Assembly (NCBI GenBank): GCA_026989265.1
Contig: JALSJP010000016.1
Location: 105,753 to 169,752, forward strand
From: Micavibrio sp.
Lineage (GTDB): Bacteria; Pseudomonadota; Alphaproteobacteria; Micavibrionales; Micavibrionaceae
DNA: 64,000 bases
Direction: 5' to 3'
In this document: positions 9,886 through 18,905 of the stretch, piece after piece
Layout: each line of letters begins with the position of its first letter
Numbering within the stretch: the first letter of the stretch is position 1
Notes under the pieces: generated by a model
Told to the model about the DNA's origin: nothing
The model's database searches: none
Seen by the model: the letters and a program-made list of their open reading frames with translations, nothing else
Translations under genes and position numbers: made by a program

Positions 9886-11487
9886 CTATTCCCATTCAAT
9901 TGTTCCTGGTGGTTTAGAGGTTATGTCATAGACAACGCGGTTAATGCCGTGGACTTCGTTTATTATGCGAGTGGACACCTTACCTAAAAATTTATGTTCG
10001 AACGGATAATATTCCGCTGTCATACCATCGGTGGAGGTCACGGCTCTAAGCGCGCATACATAATCATATGTACGGGCATCGCCCATAACTCCGACTGTTC
10101 GCACAGGCAAAAGCACGGTAAATGCTTGCCAAATTATATCATAAAGACCTGCCTTATGAATCTCATCGAGATAAACCACATCGGCTTTACGAAGGATTTC
10201 CAGCTTTTCTTGGGTGATTTCCCCTGGTATGCGAATAGCTAGACCTGGCCCAGGGAAAGGATGACGGCGGATAAAATCTTCTGGCATATCAAGTTCGCGC
10301 CCTAATGCCCTTACTTCATCCTTGAATAAATCTCGGAGCGGCTCGACCAGCTCCATCGCCATATTATCGGGCAAGCCGCCAACATTATGGTGGCTTTTTA
10401 TCGTAAGGGATTTATCACCGACTATGCTAACGCTTTCGATAACATCGGGGTAGAGCGTGCCTTGAGCAAGGAATTTCGCAGGCTTGCCAAGCTCTTGAGT
10501 TATTCTATTAGAGCATTTATCGAACACTTCTATAAATAATCGTCCAATTATCTTGCGTTTTTGCTCTGGATCGCTAACGCCTTCTAGCTCGCCAAGGAAT
10601 AATTCTTCTGCATCTTCTTTGATAAGCTTGATTTTGTAATGATCGCGAAACATAGCAACGACTTGGCGGCTCTCGCCAGCGCGCATAAGACCTGTATCAA
10701 CATATATGCAAGTTAGCTGATCGCCAATTGCTTCATGCAGTAAAATAGCAGTAACCGAGCTATCTACTCCGCCAGAAAGACCGCAAATAACATGTTCATC
10801 ACCAACTTGATCGCGAATTCTTTGGATAATCTCGCTATGGAACGCTGCCATTGTCCAATCACCTGAACAGCCGCAGACCTCATGGGTGAAGTTCTTTAAA
10901 AGCTCGCGCCCGTGCAGGGTATGCACCACTTCGGGGTGGAACTGCACGCCGTAATATTTACGGCTATGATCTGCTATAAATGCAAACGGAGCGCCATCTG
11001 ATTTTGCGATAACCTCAAAGCCTTCGGGAAGTGAGGCTACGTGGTCGCCGTGGCTCATCCAGACTTGCTCATGAGCGCCCTTATCCCAAACATCTGTTGT
11101 AATGCAAGAATGAGCCAATACATCAACAAAAGCGCGCCCAAACTCGCGCGATGATTCTGCCTTTACAACGCCGCCAAGCTGCTTGACCATGATTTGCTGA
11201 CCATAGCAAATGCCAAGAATAGGCACGCCCATATCAAATATTATACCAGGCGCAGCGGGCGCATTATCATCTAAAACCGAGCAAGGCCCACCAGAAAGTA
11301 TAATTCCCTTAGGATTATAAGATTTGATGCGCTCATCACTCGCTTTATTGAATGCCCATACTTCACAATACACACCGCTCTCACGCAAACGGCGGGCAAT
11401 TAACTGGGTAACTTGTGATCCGAAATCCAATATAAGGATATGTTCGTGATCTTTGCTTGGGGCTGTAATTTCAATATCATTTGTCAT
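9886..11487 (-). CDS. guaA: GMP synthase (glutamine-hydrolysing)
   Basis: Converts XMP to GMP. The N-terminal class I glutamine amidotransferase has [18 protein letters not shown], the nucleophile elbow GICYGQQIM and FHPEV. The ATP pyrophosphatase domain has the PP-loop [10 protein letters not shown], and the dimerisation domain ends in the invariant [10 protein letters not shown]. 533 residues is slightly longer than usual because of a short N-terminal extension ([16 protein letters not shown]). Minus strand, divergent from metF. Confidence 0.98.
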   Translation of the reverse strand: MTNDIEITAPSKDHEHILILDFGSQVTQLIARRLRESGVYCEVWAFNKASDERIKSYNPKGIILSGGPCSVLDDNAPAAPGIIFDMGVPILGICYGQQIMVKQLGGVVKAESSREFGRAFVDVLAHSCITTDVWDKGAHEQVWMSHGDHVASLPEGFEVIAKSDGAPFAFIADHSRKYYGVQFHPEVVHTLHGRELLKNFTHEVCGCSGDWTMAAFHSEIIQRIRDQVGDEHVICGLSGGVDSSVTAILLHEAIGDQLTCIYVDTGLMRAGESRQVVAMFRDHYKIKLIKEDAEELFLGELEGVSDPEQKRKIIGRLFIEVFDKCSNRITQELGKPAKFLAQGTLYPDVIESVSIVGDKSLTIKSHHNVGGLPDNMAMELVEPLRDLFKDEVRALGRELDMPEDFIRRHPFPGPGLAIRIPGEITQEKLEILRKADVVYLDEIHKAGLYDIIWQAFTVLLPVRTVGVMGDARTYDYVCALRAVTSTDGMTAEYYPFEHKFLGKVSTRIINEVHGINRVVYDITSKPPGTIEWE

Positions 11488-11570
11488 GGAAGCCTTTTTA
11501 CCCTAGTAATTAACAGATGCAAAGGATAAATTAGTTTTATATAACAAAACCACTTAAAGGATTAACGCAA

Positions 11571-12410
11571 GTGAGCAAACCTACATTTAGTTTTGAATTC
11601 TTCCCACCAAAAACGGAGAAAGGCTCAGATGCTTTGATAAAAGTCGTAGCTGAGCTTGTTAAATTAAACCCTAAATTTATGACAGTGACTTATGGTGCGG
11701 GCGGCACTACGAAAGATGGCACTATTGATACTATTATGAAGAAAATGGAGCTAACCGATATTCCTATTGGCTCTCATTTGACATTTATTAACACGCCAAA
11801 AGAAGAGCTTTATAAATATGTTGACGGGCTATGGAATCGTGGAGTTAAGCATATAGTAGCCCTTCGCGGGGATATGCCAGAGGGTTTGCAATGGCCATTA
11901 GATGATGACGGTGATTATTTCCAATATACTTCTGATTTTGTGGAAGGATTGCTAGAGCGTCACCCGTTCGAAATTTCTGTAGGAGCATATCCTGAAAAAC
12001 ACCCCGATTCTAAAACATTAAAAGCAGATGTCTACGCCCTTGGCATGAAATGCGAGGCAGGGGCAACGCGAGCATTAACTCAGTTTTTCTTTGATAATAA
12101 TGCGTATTATGACTTTGTTGATAAATGCGCGGGAGCAGGTATTACAACGCAAATTGCGCCTGGTTTGCTGCCTATTCATGATTTTAAATCCATGTGCAAA
12201 TTTGCCAAAAGATGTGGGGCAAATGTCCCTGATTGGCTTTATGATAAATTTGAGGGGCTAAACAGAAAACCTGAAGAAGCGCGTAAAGTCGCTATTGATT
12301 TATTAGTAGCTCAAAGCGAGGATTTAGCGAAAAATGGAGTGGATCATATTCATTATTATACGCTCAATAAATCCGATATTACCACACAAGCAATTCAATC
12401 TATTTCCTAG
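11571..12410 (+). CDS. metF: methylenetetrahydrofolate reductase
   Basis: Flavin enzyme reducing 5,10-methylene- to 5-methyl-tetrahydrofolate, the methyl donor for MetE. A TIM-barrel protein of 279 residues beginning SKPTFSFEFFPPKTEKG, with TVTYGAGGTT and an FFFDNNAYYDFV block typical of the family. The start is a GTG at 11571, preceded by AAAGGA about nine bases upstream. It is divergent from guaA and runs towards a lipoprotein gene. Confidence 0.96.
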   Translation: MSKPTFSFEFFPPKTEKGSDALIKVVAELVKLNPKFMTVTYGAGGTTKDGTIDTIMKKMELTDIPIGSHLTFINTPKEELYKYVDGLWNRGVKHIVALRGDMPEGLQWPLDDDGDYFQYTSDFVEGLLERHPFEISVGAYPEKHPDSKTLKADVYALGMKCEAGATRALTQFFFDNNAYYDFVDKCAGAGITTQIAPGLLPIHDFKSMCKFAKRCGANVPDWLYDKFEGLNRKPEEARKVAIDLLVAQSEDLAKNGVDHIHYYTLNKSDITTQAIQSIS

Positions 12411-12497
12411 TATATAGTGGTTTAGAATAACATTAGGTGTCAGCCCCTAAAATTAATATGCTAAGATCATAATTTAACAACTCGCTCGAGCCTGACC

Positions 12498-13349
12498 ATG
12501 AAAAAAACTCTATCCATAGTTACTATACTAATAAGTGCAACAATAGTTTCATCATGCATGTCAAACTTAACGCACAAGCAAGAAAACACAGCTAATAAAA
12601 TTGCATCACCTGCATTTTTGCACCAAAGGGTAATCTATACAAATCCCTTTAACTTAACCATCTATGAGCGAGTTAATAAGAAAAAAAGCACCATTAATAT
12701 ATATATAGAAGGAGATGGATTTGCATGGGTATCAAGAAGACAAAAATCCCTAGACCCAACGCCAAAAACTCCTTTAGCCCTAAAGCTTGCGGCTAATGAT
12801 GGTGCCGATAATGTGGTTTACATCGCCCGCCCATGCCAATATACAAAATGGCAAAATGAGGGAGCTTGCCCCAACAAATATTGGACATCACATAAATATT
12901 CTTCAATAATAATAAGCTCTATAAATGAAGCTATAGATCAAATAAAAACAAGATATAACGCGACTGGATTTAACCTAATTGGATATTCTGGTGGAGGCGC
13001 GATAGCTGCCCTAATATCAGCAGATAGAGACGATATATTATCCCTAAGAACCGTTGCAGGAAACCTCGATATAGACGCTCATACAAAAATACATAAAGTT
13101 ACGCAGCTATACGGGTCACTAAACCCAATCGACATAGCTCCAAAACTAGCGACTTTGCCCCAAAGGCACTTTGTGGGAATGAAAGACAAAAATATAACGC
13201 CCGCCATATATCGCTCTTATTCCAAAGCTATTGGCAATACAAATTGCCTTAACTATAGCCTTGTAGCCAATGCAAGCCACAATAAAGGCTGGGCAGAGCG
13301 TTGGAGCGCACTATTAAAAGAGCCTGTAGAATGCTTAACGGCAAAATAA
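12498..13349 (+). CDS. alpha/beta-hydrolase fold lipoprotein, substrate unknown
   Basis: 283 residues with a lipoprotein signal peptide: MKKTLSIVTILISATIVSSC, lipobox VSSC with Cys20 as the lipidated residue. The mature part shows an alpha/beta-hydrolase nucleophile elbow GYSGGG (around residues 161-166), preceded by IEGDGFAWVSRR, where Gly-Asp-Gly could form the oxyanion region. A late His in NASHNKGW may complete the triad. Probably anchored in the inner or outer membrane facing the periplasm. Convergent with leuA, ten bases apart. I do not recognise a named family member. Confidence 0.65.
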   Translation: MKKTLSIVTILISATIVSSCMSNLTHKQENTANKIASPAFLHQRVIYTNPFNLTIYERVNKKKSTINIYIEGDGFAWVSRRQKSLDPTPKTPLALKLAANDGADNVVYIARPCQYTKWQNEGACPNKYWTSHKYSSIIISSINEAIDQIKTRYNATGFNLIGYSGGGAIAALISADRDDILSLRTVAGNLDIDAHTKIHKVTQLYGSLNPIDIAPKLATLPQRHFVGMKDKNITPAIYRSYSKAIGNTNCLNYSLVANASHNKGWAERWSALLKEPVECLTAK

Positions 13350-13359
13350 TGCATTAACG

Positions 13360-14928
13360 TCAGGACTCAGGATTTACGCTTGAGCGTTTAGCAATAAGCT
13401 TATTAAGCGCATTAACATACGCGCGTGCGCTTGCTACCAGCGTATCAACGTCAGAGGCTGTCCCAATAATAACCCTGTCACCCTCCTCTAATCGCACGCT
13501 AACTTCTGCTTGCGCGTCAGTTCCGCCAGTAACAGCATGCACCTGATAAAGCTGCAATATAGCATCAGGATGCGGGCAAATAGCGCGGATAGCTTTAAAT
13601 ATAGCGTCAACAGGGCCATTGCCTTCAACTTCCATGCATTCTTCTGCGCCGTAAACACTTAAACAAAGATTAGCAACTTGCGGACCTGAAGTTCCCGCGC
13701 GTATCTGTAATGATACAAACTGAATATCGTTATTTTCACTAAATATTTCATCTTCAACCAATGCTATCAAATCATCTTCGAAGACTTCTTTCTTGCGGTC
13801 AGCTAAATCTTTAAAACGAATAAATGCGTCATTAAGAGCACTATCTTTAAGCTCATACCCCAATTCTTTTAGCTTTTCATGGAAAGCATGGCGACCAGAA
13901 TGCTTACTCATAACTAGCTTGCTTTCTTTTAAACCAACGCTTTCAGGTGTCATTATCTCGTAAGTATTTGAATTTTTAAGCATTCCATCTTGATGAATAC
14001 CGCTTGCATGTGCAAAAGCATTTGCGCCTACAATTGCCTTATTAGGCTGCACAGAAAACCCTGTTATGCTTGATAAAATACGTGATGATTTTGTAATCAT
14101 AGTAGTATCAATATTATTGGTAAATGGCATTAAATCATGACGAGTGCGCAGCGCCATAACAATTTCCTCAAGCGCAGCATTGCCCGCCCGCTCACCAATG
14201 CCATTTATTGTGCATTCAATCTGACGCGCACCAGCGACCAACCCCGCCAAAGAATTAGCAACAGCCATACCCAAATCATTGTGACAATGGGTGGAAATAA
14301 TAGCTTTATCAATATTAGGCACGCGCTCAAATAACATTAATATTTTAGCAGCAAATTCATCAGGAATGGCATAACCAACTGTATCAGGGATATTAATAGT
14401 GCTTGCACCCGCATTAATTGCGGCTTCAACACACATACATAAAAAATCATCTTCCGTGCGAGAGCCATCTTCCGCGCTCCACTCTACATCATCAGTAAAG
14501 CTGCGAGCTAGTGTTATGCTGCTTTTTACCATCTCCAAAACTTCTTCAGGAGACATTTTAAGCTTATATTTCATGTGAAGCGGGCTTGTGGAAATAAAAG
14601 TATGAATGCGCCCTGATTTTGCAGGTTTAATAGCCTTGCCCGCCGCCTCGATATCACTTTCCTTAGCCCTAGCCAAACCACAAATAGTTGCATTTTTAGC
14701 ATTTCTTGCAATTTCATTAACCGCTTCAAAATCACCAAGAGAAGCCACAGGAAAACCAGCTTCAATCACATCAACGCCAAGATCATCCAAAATGCCCGCA
14801 ATTTTAAGCTTTTGCTCTAAATTCATCGCGCAACCAGGGCTTTGCTCACCATCACGAAGGGTTGTATCAAAAATAATTACGCGGTTAGGGTCATTTTTTA
14901 TTGCATCTAAGGCTCTGCTCATCGCCAA
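13360..14928 (-). CDS. leuA: 2-isopropylmalate synthase
   Basis: First committed step of leucine synthesis, condensing acetyl-CoA and 2-ketoisovalerate. The catalytic TIM barrel starts VIIFDTTLRDGEQSPGCAMN, with STHCHNDLGMAVANSLAG and the HASGIHQDGML segment. The C-terminal leucine-binding regulatory domain is present (VEGNGPVDAIFKAI), so feedback inhibition is expected. 522 residues is normal for the long bacterial form. It follows the Trm112-like mini-gene by 14 bases. Confidence 0.97.
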   Translation of the reverse strand: MAMSRALDAIKNDPNRVIIFDTTLRDGEQSPGCAMNLEQKLKIAGILDDLGVDVIEAGFPVASLGDFEAVNEIARNAKNATICGLARAKESDIEAAGKAIKPAKSGRIHTFISTSPLHMKYKLKMSPEEVLEMVKSSITLARSFTDDVEWSAEDGSRTEDDFLCMCVEAAINAGASTINIPDTVGYAIPDEFAAKILMLFERVPNIDKAIISTHCHNDLGMAVANSLAGLVAGARQIECTINGIGERAGNAALEEIVMALRTRHDLMPFTNNIDTTMITKSSRILSSITGFSVQPNKAIVGANAFAHASGIHQDGMLKNSNTYEIMTPESVGLKESKLVMSKHSGRHAFHEKLKELGYELKDSALNDAFIRFKDLADRKKEVFEDDLIALVEDEIFSENNDIQFVSLQIRAGTSGPQVANLCLSVYGAEECMEVEGNGPVDAIFKAIRAICPHPDAILQLYQVHAVTGGTDAQAEVSVRLEEGDRVIIGTASDVDTLVASARAYVNALNKLIAKRSSVNPES

Positions 14929-14942
14929 ATTCCTTTAATATT

Positions 14943-15116
14943 TTATAATTTACGCGCTTCATCAACCAGCATAACAGGAATACCATCACGAATAGGAAAT
15001 GCCAGCTTTGCTTGCTCTGAAATAAGCTCTTGCGCTTCCTTATCATAAGTAAGCAGCCCCTTAGTTATAGGACATACAAGAATTTCTAATAATTTTGGAT
15101 CAACTTCTACACTCAT
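14943..15116 (-). CDS. Trm112 / YcaR family small protein
   Basis: 57-residue protein translated [20 protein letters not shown]...[18 protein letters not shown]. The [12 protein letters not shown] start and the [10 protein letters not shown] end are hallmarks of the Trm112/UPF0434 family. In other organisms these small proteins activate methyltransferases or have unknown roles. Only one Cys of the zinc-type set remains (VCPITKG), as is common in bacterial members. It is on the minus strand immediately upstream of leuA and probably cotranscribed with it. Confidence 0.88.
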   Translation of the reverse strand: MSVEVDPKLLEILVCPITKGLLTYDKEAQELISEQAKLAFPIRDGIPVMLVDEARKL

Positions 15117-15241
15117 AATCTTATTTTTACCTTTAATTTAATTAAAAATTTCCATAATTTATAAATTTGTGCGATAATAGTTTATTAACATTTAGATGGC
15201 ATAATACCCATAAATATATGTGTGTACAGGGGAAATAGATA

Positions 15242-15490
15242 ATGCAACCAAATGAATTTTTAGAAAAGCTTGAGGCAAGCGACATAAAGCCAGTAAATAA
15301 CCAGCTTATAGCCGATGCCATGGCGGGTTGTGAAATTAGCTCTATGATGGGGCCACCACCTGGCGCAGAATCTATAATAGAAGGGGCATTTACCTCAACC
15401 ATGCCGGCAGCTAACCATGTTCATCAACCAACCACAGAGCCAGACCAAACAATTAATTTCAATCTACCAACAACTCCGGGGATGTCATGA
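15242..15490 (+). CDS. small protein of unknown function, coupled to the next gene
   Basis: 82 residues, not recognised. The N-terminal half looks folded and amphipathic (MQPNEFLEKLEASDIKPVNN, then QLIADAMAGCEISSMMG). The C-terminal half is Pro/Thr/Asn-rich and probably disordered. An AGGGGAAA ribosome-binding site stands before the ATG. Its last codons overlap the next start by four bases (ATGA), a translational coupling arrangement, so the two products probably act together. No signal peptide or membrane segment. Confidence 0.6.
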   Translation: MQPNEFLEKLEASDIKPVNNQLIADAMAGCEISSMMGPPPGAESIIEGAFTSTMPAANHVHQPTTEPDQTINFNLPTTPGMS

Positions 15491-15771
15491 ATATAGAGCT
15501 AGGAGTATTACATGATGGTGATGTTATGCTTGTCAGTGACACGCCGCTTCCTGATGTTGTATCTCGCGTTGAATATTACCGCGACCAACGCCTATTCATG
15601 CTAGTCTATGATGATGAAGATAATGGTGATGAGCTTATGCATTATGAAATACCTGAAAACATGACACAGCCCGTTGAAAACACTCCAAATATATTAATTT
15701 ATTCACTATTTCCCAACCATGAACCAATAGGTTATAAAGTTCCTTTGGTACAAGTTGGAGCAATGTTCTAA
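15487..15771 (+). CDS. small acidic protein of unknown function
   Basis: 94 residues, not recognised. Strand-rich and acidic: MNIELGVLHDGDVMLVSDTP, then VVSRVEYYRDQRLFMLVYDD, followed by EDNGDELMHYEIPENM. This looks like a small soluble beta protein. It overlaps the preceding 82-residue gene by ATGA and sits just upstream of tRNA-Gly. No transposon signs. A paired chaperone or regulatory role is conceivable but not supported by a motif. Confidence 0.6.
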   Translation: MNIELGVLHDGDVMLVSDTPLPDVVSRVEYYRDQRLFMLVYDDEDNGDELMHYEIPENMTQPVENTPNILIYSLFPNHEPIGYKVPLVQVGAMF

Positions 15772-15845
15772 CTTTTTATTATTTTTATGCTTGCATTTCA
15801 TTTTTAAAGATATATATTTCTCTCACTTATTTCTTGGTGTTGTAT

Positions 15846-15920
15846 GCGAGTGTAGCTCAGGGGTAGAGCACAACCTTGCCAAGGTTGGGGCCGAGAGTTC
15901 GAATCTCTTCACTCGCTCCA
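15846..15920 (+). tRNA. tRNA-Gly (anticodon GCC)
   Basis: A full cloverleaf can be folded. The acceptor stem is GCGAGTG with CACTCGC; the D-arm is GTAGCTCAGGGGTAGAGCAC. The anticodon arm CAACC-TTGCCAA-GGTTG shows anticodon GCC, and the T-arm carries AGAGTTCGAATCTCT. The discriminator is T and the CCA end is encoded (15918-15920). Confidence 0.97.
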
Positions 15921-15958
15921 AGGAATTTAGTAATAATATTACAAAATAAAATAATATT

Positions 15959-15987
15959 TTGACATCTATCGTCCCTCCTGATAGTAT
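15959..15987 (+). promoter_or_regulatory. near-consensus sigma70-type promoter
   Basis: TTGACA at 15959-15964 is a perfect -35 box. After exactly 17 bases comes TAGTAT at 15982-15987, one mismatch from the -10 consensus. It points into a region with no convincing protein gene and would start a transcript near 15994. Confidence 0.75.
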
Positions 15988-15993
15988 TAAAGA

Positions 15994-16268
15994 CAGTAAA
16001 AATAATAAATCTAAGGGGATAAAAAAATAGTACAGGGTATTGGAATTATTTCTTGTTGCATGTTCATTATGTACATGACGGCAACCTTGATAAAATTTGC
16101 ACAAAAACGTGCGAAGGTAAGAATTCAACCTCGAGCGCAAAAACAACAATAATAGCTCGTTACGGTGAAAACGGTTCAACCCGCTGCTAATGAATCTATC
16201 TGGTAGATTTATTAGCTTATCACCCCAACCTCAAAGGCCCCGCGACTTGTTCCGGGGCTTCTTTTTTT
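15994..16268 (+). ncRNA. orphan structured RNA, about 275 nt, not matched to a known family
   Basis: The unit lies between the near-consensus promoter and a rho-independent terminator and contains a row of hairpins. These are CATGT/ACATG (16059-16063, 16073-16077), ACCTT/AAGGT (16084-16088, 16114-16118) enclosing GCAC/GTGC (16099-16102, 16109-16112), CGAGC/GCTCG (16132-16136, 16155-16159), and a 13-bp stem 16186-16198/16204-16216 with one G-U pair. I looked for tmRNA, RNase P, SRP and 6S signatures and found none. A 30-codon frame at 16060-16152 (MFIMYMTATLIKFAQKRAK...) is an alternative reading, but it lacks a ribosome-binding site. Confidence 0.5.
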
Positions 16269-16473
16269 GTAAAAATAATAGCATGGGGGAAATCAATATT
16301 ACTATATAGCCTATTGTGATGCACTCCCACAAAAAGTGAACAATTACCAAGTGTTTTGTGCCTCTTATTACTGGGCGTAAGAATCGAAAAGTTCCCATTA
16401 TATACGATAAATCAGATACTGCATTTTTGGGGTTTATTGCCATGGGCGCAATTAAAATAATGCTAGGATTCAT
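16231..16473 (-). CDS. doubtful small membrane protein after hemH
   Basis: An 80-codon frame starting six bases after the hemH stop. It has a hydrophobic stretch (FLWECITIGYIVILISPMLL) and a basic tail that is encoded by the antisense of the terminator stem. No family is recognised, it is not HemJ, and the ribosome-binding site is weak. It may be a real small membrane protein cotranscribed with hemE-hemH, or chance. Confidence 0.22.
   Translation of the reverse strand: MNPSIILIAPMAINPKNAVSDLSYIMGTFRFLRPVIRGTKHLVIVHFLWECITIGYIVILISPMLLFLQKKKPRNKSRGL
16237..16268 (+). terminator. rho-independent terminator
   Basis: Stem GCCCCG (16237-16242) pairs with CGGGGC (16253-16258) around a 10-base loop. 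It is followed by TTC and a run of seven T. It ends the putative RNA unit; on the opposite strand there is no comparable T-run. Confidence 0.85.
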
Positions 16474-16479
16474 AATTAG

Positions 16480-17460
16480 CTAACAGTGCCTAAAAACCAA
16501 ATTCGATAATCCATTAATAAATTCTTGTGATGTGCCAACTGTTTGAGCGCGGTAGTAACCATTTATTCCAATATCGAAAGCGTATTTTTTATATTCAATA
16601 TCAAGTTCAACCAAAGTTTCAATATGTTCTTGAGTAAAAGAATGCGGATAGACAATAACTGCAACATTATCTGCTGCTGCTTTATTTAATGCATCCTTTA
16701 TAGAAGGTGTAATCCATTTTAACCGCCCAACGCGGCTTTGATAACATATTTGCCATTTAAGGTTTTTCACACCTAATTTTCTTGAAAGACCTTCAGCTAT
16801 TTTTTCGGCAGATATCTCACATTGTTTTTGATAAGGATCACCAGCATTAATTATTTTTTCAGGCAAACCATGGGCAGAGAATAATATACGTACATCTTGG
16901 TGTATGTCTTTTGCCTGTACGTATTCATCATAAATATTATCAACCGAAGCAGTAATAAATCCATCATTATCAGGGTAACTATCAATTTTCAAAGTCTCAG
17001 GATTATAATTAATTTCCTTTAATGCCTTATCCCAAGCCTCAAATGATGAGAAACTAGTAGTGGTTGAATATTGCGGATAAAGCGGCAGTAAAACAACTTT
17101 ATCCGCCTTCCAAGCCTGTACGTCTTTTGCTGTTTCCAGCGCAAAAGGATGCCAATAACGCATAGATATAAAAACCTTATATTTATTGCCATTATTTTTA
17201 TAATTTAGAGTTTTTTCCAAAGCTTTGGCTTGAGCATTTGTATTTTCAAGCAATGGAGATTTATATCCAACCTTACTGTATGCATTTCCAGCTTCACATT
17301 TAGAGCGTTTGTTACTTATGCGCCGCGCAAGCAAATAACGAAATGGCAGGGGCAATCTAATAATATTCTTATCCATAAAGAAATTCATCAAAAATGGCTT
17401 TATTGCCTCTTTTGAATCGGGACTTCCAAGATTAAATAAAACTACAGCAATTTTGCTCAT
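16480..17460 (-). CDS. hemH: ferrochelatase
   Basis: Inserts Fe2+ into protoporphyrin IX, the last step of haem synthesis. 326 residues beginning MSKIAVVLFNLGSPDSKEAI, with ISMRYWHPF, VLLPLYPQYSTTTSFSS and ILFSAHGLPEKII carrying the conserved His. The later catalytic region YPHSFTQEHIETLVELDIEY is also present. Its ATG touches the stop codon of hemE (no intergenic base), so the two are cotranscribed. Normal length for a bacterial membrane-associated ferrochelatase. Confidence 0.97.
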   Translation of the reverse strand: MSKIAVVLFNLGSPDSKEAIKPFLMNFFMDKNIIRLPLPFRYLLARRISNKRSKCEAGNAYSKVGYKSPLLENTNAQAKALEKTLNYKNNGNKYKVFISMRYWHPFALETAKDVQAWKADKVVLLPLYPQYSTTTSFSSFEAWDKALKEINYNPETLKIDSYPDNDGFITASVDNIYDEYVQAKDIHQDVRILFSAHGLPEKIINAGDPYQKQCEISAEKIAEGLSRKLGVKNLKWQICYQSRVGRLKWITPSIKDALNKAAADNVAVIVYPHSFTQEHIETLVELDIEYKKYAFDIGINGYYRAQTVGTSQEFINGLSNLVFRHC

Positions 17461-18510
17461 CTAAGAGTTTCCCCGAATTATTTTAACAAGCTTAGCAACA
17501 TTTTCAGGCGGAGTATCTTTATGAATTCCATGCCCAAGGTTAAAAATAAAATCACCATCCGACAAATCAGTAATTATTTTTTCGGCTGCAATTTTCAACG
17601 CATCACCCCCTGTAAGCAAACAAATAGGATCAAGATTTCCTTGCACTGGAACTAATGGCTGTAAATTTTGAGCCGCCCAGTTAGTATCTACCGATTGATC
17701 TAGCCCCAGCGCATTAATGCCCGTTTCATTCGCATATGAAATATAATTTGCCCCAGCGCATCTTGGAAAGCCAATAATTGGAATATCAGGATGAACTTCA
17801 CGTACAAGATCAATAATGCGCTTTGTTGGCTCTATCACCCATTTTGAAAAGCTTTGAGCATCTAACGCCCCTGCCCAGCTATCAAAAATTTGTAATGCTT
17901 GCGCCCCTGCATTAACTTGGTTAATTAAGTATTTAGCACTTGAATCAACCAGCAAATCAATTAGCTTTTGAAAAGCCTTAGGATCAGAAAAAGCTAGTTT
18001 TCTGGTATTAATAAAATCCTTACTACCCCCGCCCTCAACCATGTAGCAAGCCACAGTCCAAGGAGCGCCGCAAAAACCAATAAGCGCGGTTTTATTGTAA
18101 CCTTCAGCCTTTAAACCAGACCTAACCTTGCTTAAAGCCTCGTAAACAGGGCTTAAAACCTTATCGAAATTATCAAAATTTAGCTTTGATATCTCTTCCA
18201 AATTTCTAACAGGATCAAGTTTTGGTCCTTCACCTTGAACAAATTCTAAATGCTGTCCCAGCGCATGCGGAATAACTAAAATATCTGAAAATATAATTGC
18301 TGCATCCATTTCAAATCGCCTGATAGGCTGCAATGTAATTTCCGCTGCCATATCAGAATTATACGCCATATCCAAAAAACCACCCGCTTTTTTACGAAGC
18401 TCCATATATTCTGGAAGATATCTTCCAGCTTGGCGCATAAACCAAAAAGGAATATGATCAGTTTTTTGTTTATTCAAAGCTTTTAGAAAATTATTTTTTT
18501 GATATACCAT
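17461..18510 (-). CDS. hemE: uroporphyrinogen III decarboxylase
   Basis: Removes four carboxyl groups from uroporphyrinogen III to give coproporphyrinogen III. 349 residues with the signature PFWFMRQAGRYLPEYMELRK near the N-terminus, the conserved IFSDILVIPHALG and GFCGAPWTVACYMVEGGGSK. GGAAGAA stands upstream of the ATG. First gene of a hemE-hemH unit. The hemJ and rho genes often found nearby in alphaproteobacteria are not in this window. Confidence 0.98.
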   Translation of the reverse strand: MVYQKNNFLKALNKQKTDHIPFWFMRQAGRYLPEYMELRKKAGGFLDMAYNSDMAAEITLQPIRRFEMDAAIIFSDILVIPHALGQHLEFVQGEGPKLDPVRNLEEISKLNFDNFDKVLSPVYEALSKVRSGLKAEGYNKTALIGFCGAPWTVACYMVEGGGSKDFINTRKLAFSDPKAFQKLIDLLVDSSAKYLINQVNAGAQALQIFDSWAGALDAQSFSKWVIEPTKRIIDLVREVHPDIPIIGFPRCAGANYISYANETGINALGLDQSVDTNWAAQNLQPLVPVQGNLDPICLLTGGDALKIAAEKIITDLSDGDFIFNLGHGIHKDTPPENVAKLVKIIRGNS

Positions 18511-18905
18511 GTTTTTCTTCCAAATTTAAAAAACTAAACATAGAGACAATTTAAAAAATAAATAGTATTTTTAAAAAGGTTTTTATAGATAGTAGGGGCT
18601 GTTAGTATCGGGGATTAAATTTAATTCATTTTTAATACATATGCATGCATATTCAAAATTCAAGAGATTCATTTGGATTCGCATATTGTCTACTAAAATT
18701 TATCATTTTTAGATTTAAGCTTTTGCACAAGTGGAATAGTGGTTAGTTTCGCATGAGGACATATTGGGGGTAACTTAATCCCATGATTTATACAAAAGTC
18801 ACTATTGGATTCGCACACAGAGTTTTACAAGGTTAGGAGGCTTGCTTTTTAGCTATATAGACTTCATTATCATCTTTTATAATCACTTTTGGCGAATCAC
18901 CTAAC
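18511..18905. other. 395-base gap upstream of hemE
   Basis: No gene is convincing here. It holds the promoter region of hemE (minus strand) and of the unknown gene at 18906 (plus strand). I see a perfect 14-base palindrome ATATGCATGCATAT (18639-18652) and a repeated phrase TTGGATTCGCA (near 18671 and 18805). A strong AGGAGG at about 18836-18841 has no good start codon behind it. A short minus-strand frame ending IIKDDNEVYIAKKQAS near 18840 resembles a protein tail and may be a relic. Confidence 0.4.

Noticed and set aside
15823..16179. 118-codon minus-strand frame over tRNA-Gly and the orphan RNA
   Set aside because: It is antisense to a complete tRNA and to hairpins and has no recognisable protein features.
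15994..16268. tmRNA (including the permuted alphaproteobacterial form)
   Set aside because: No tRNA-like TTCGA arm, no ANDN-type tag ending in Ala-Ala and stop, and no acceptor-stem pairing could be found.
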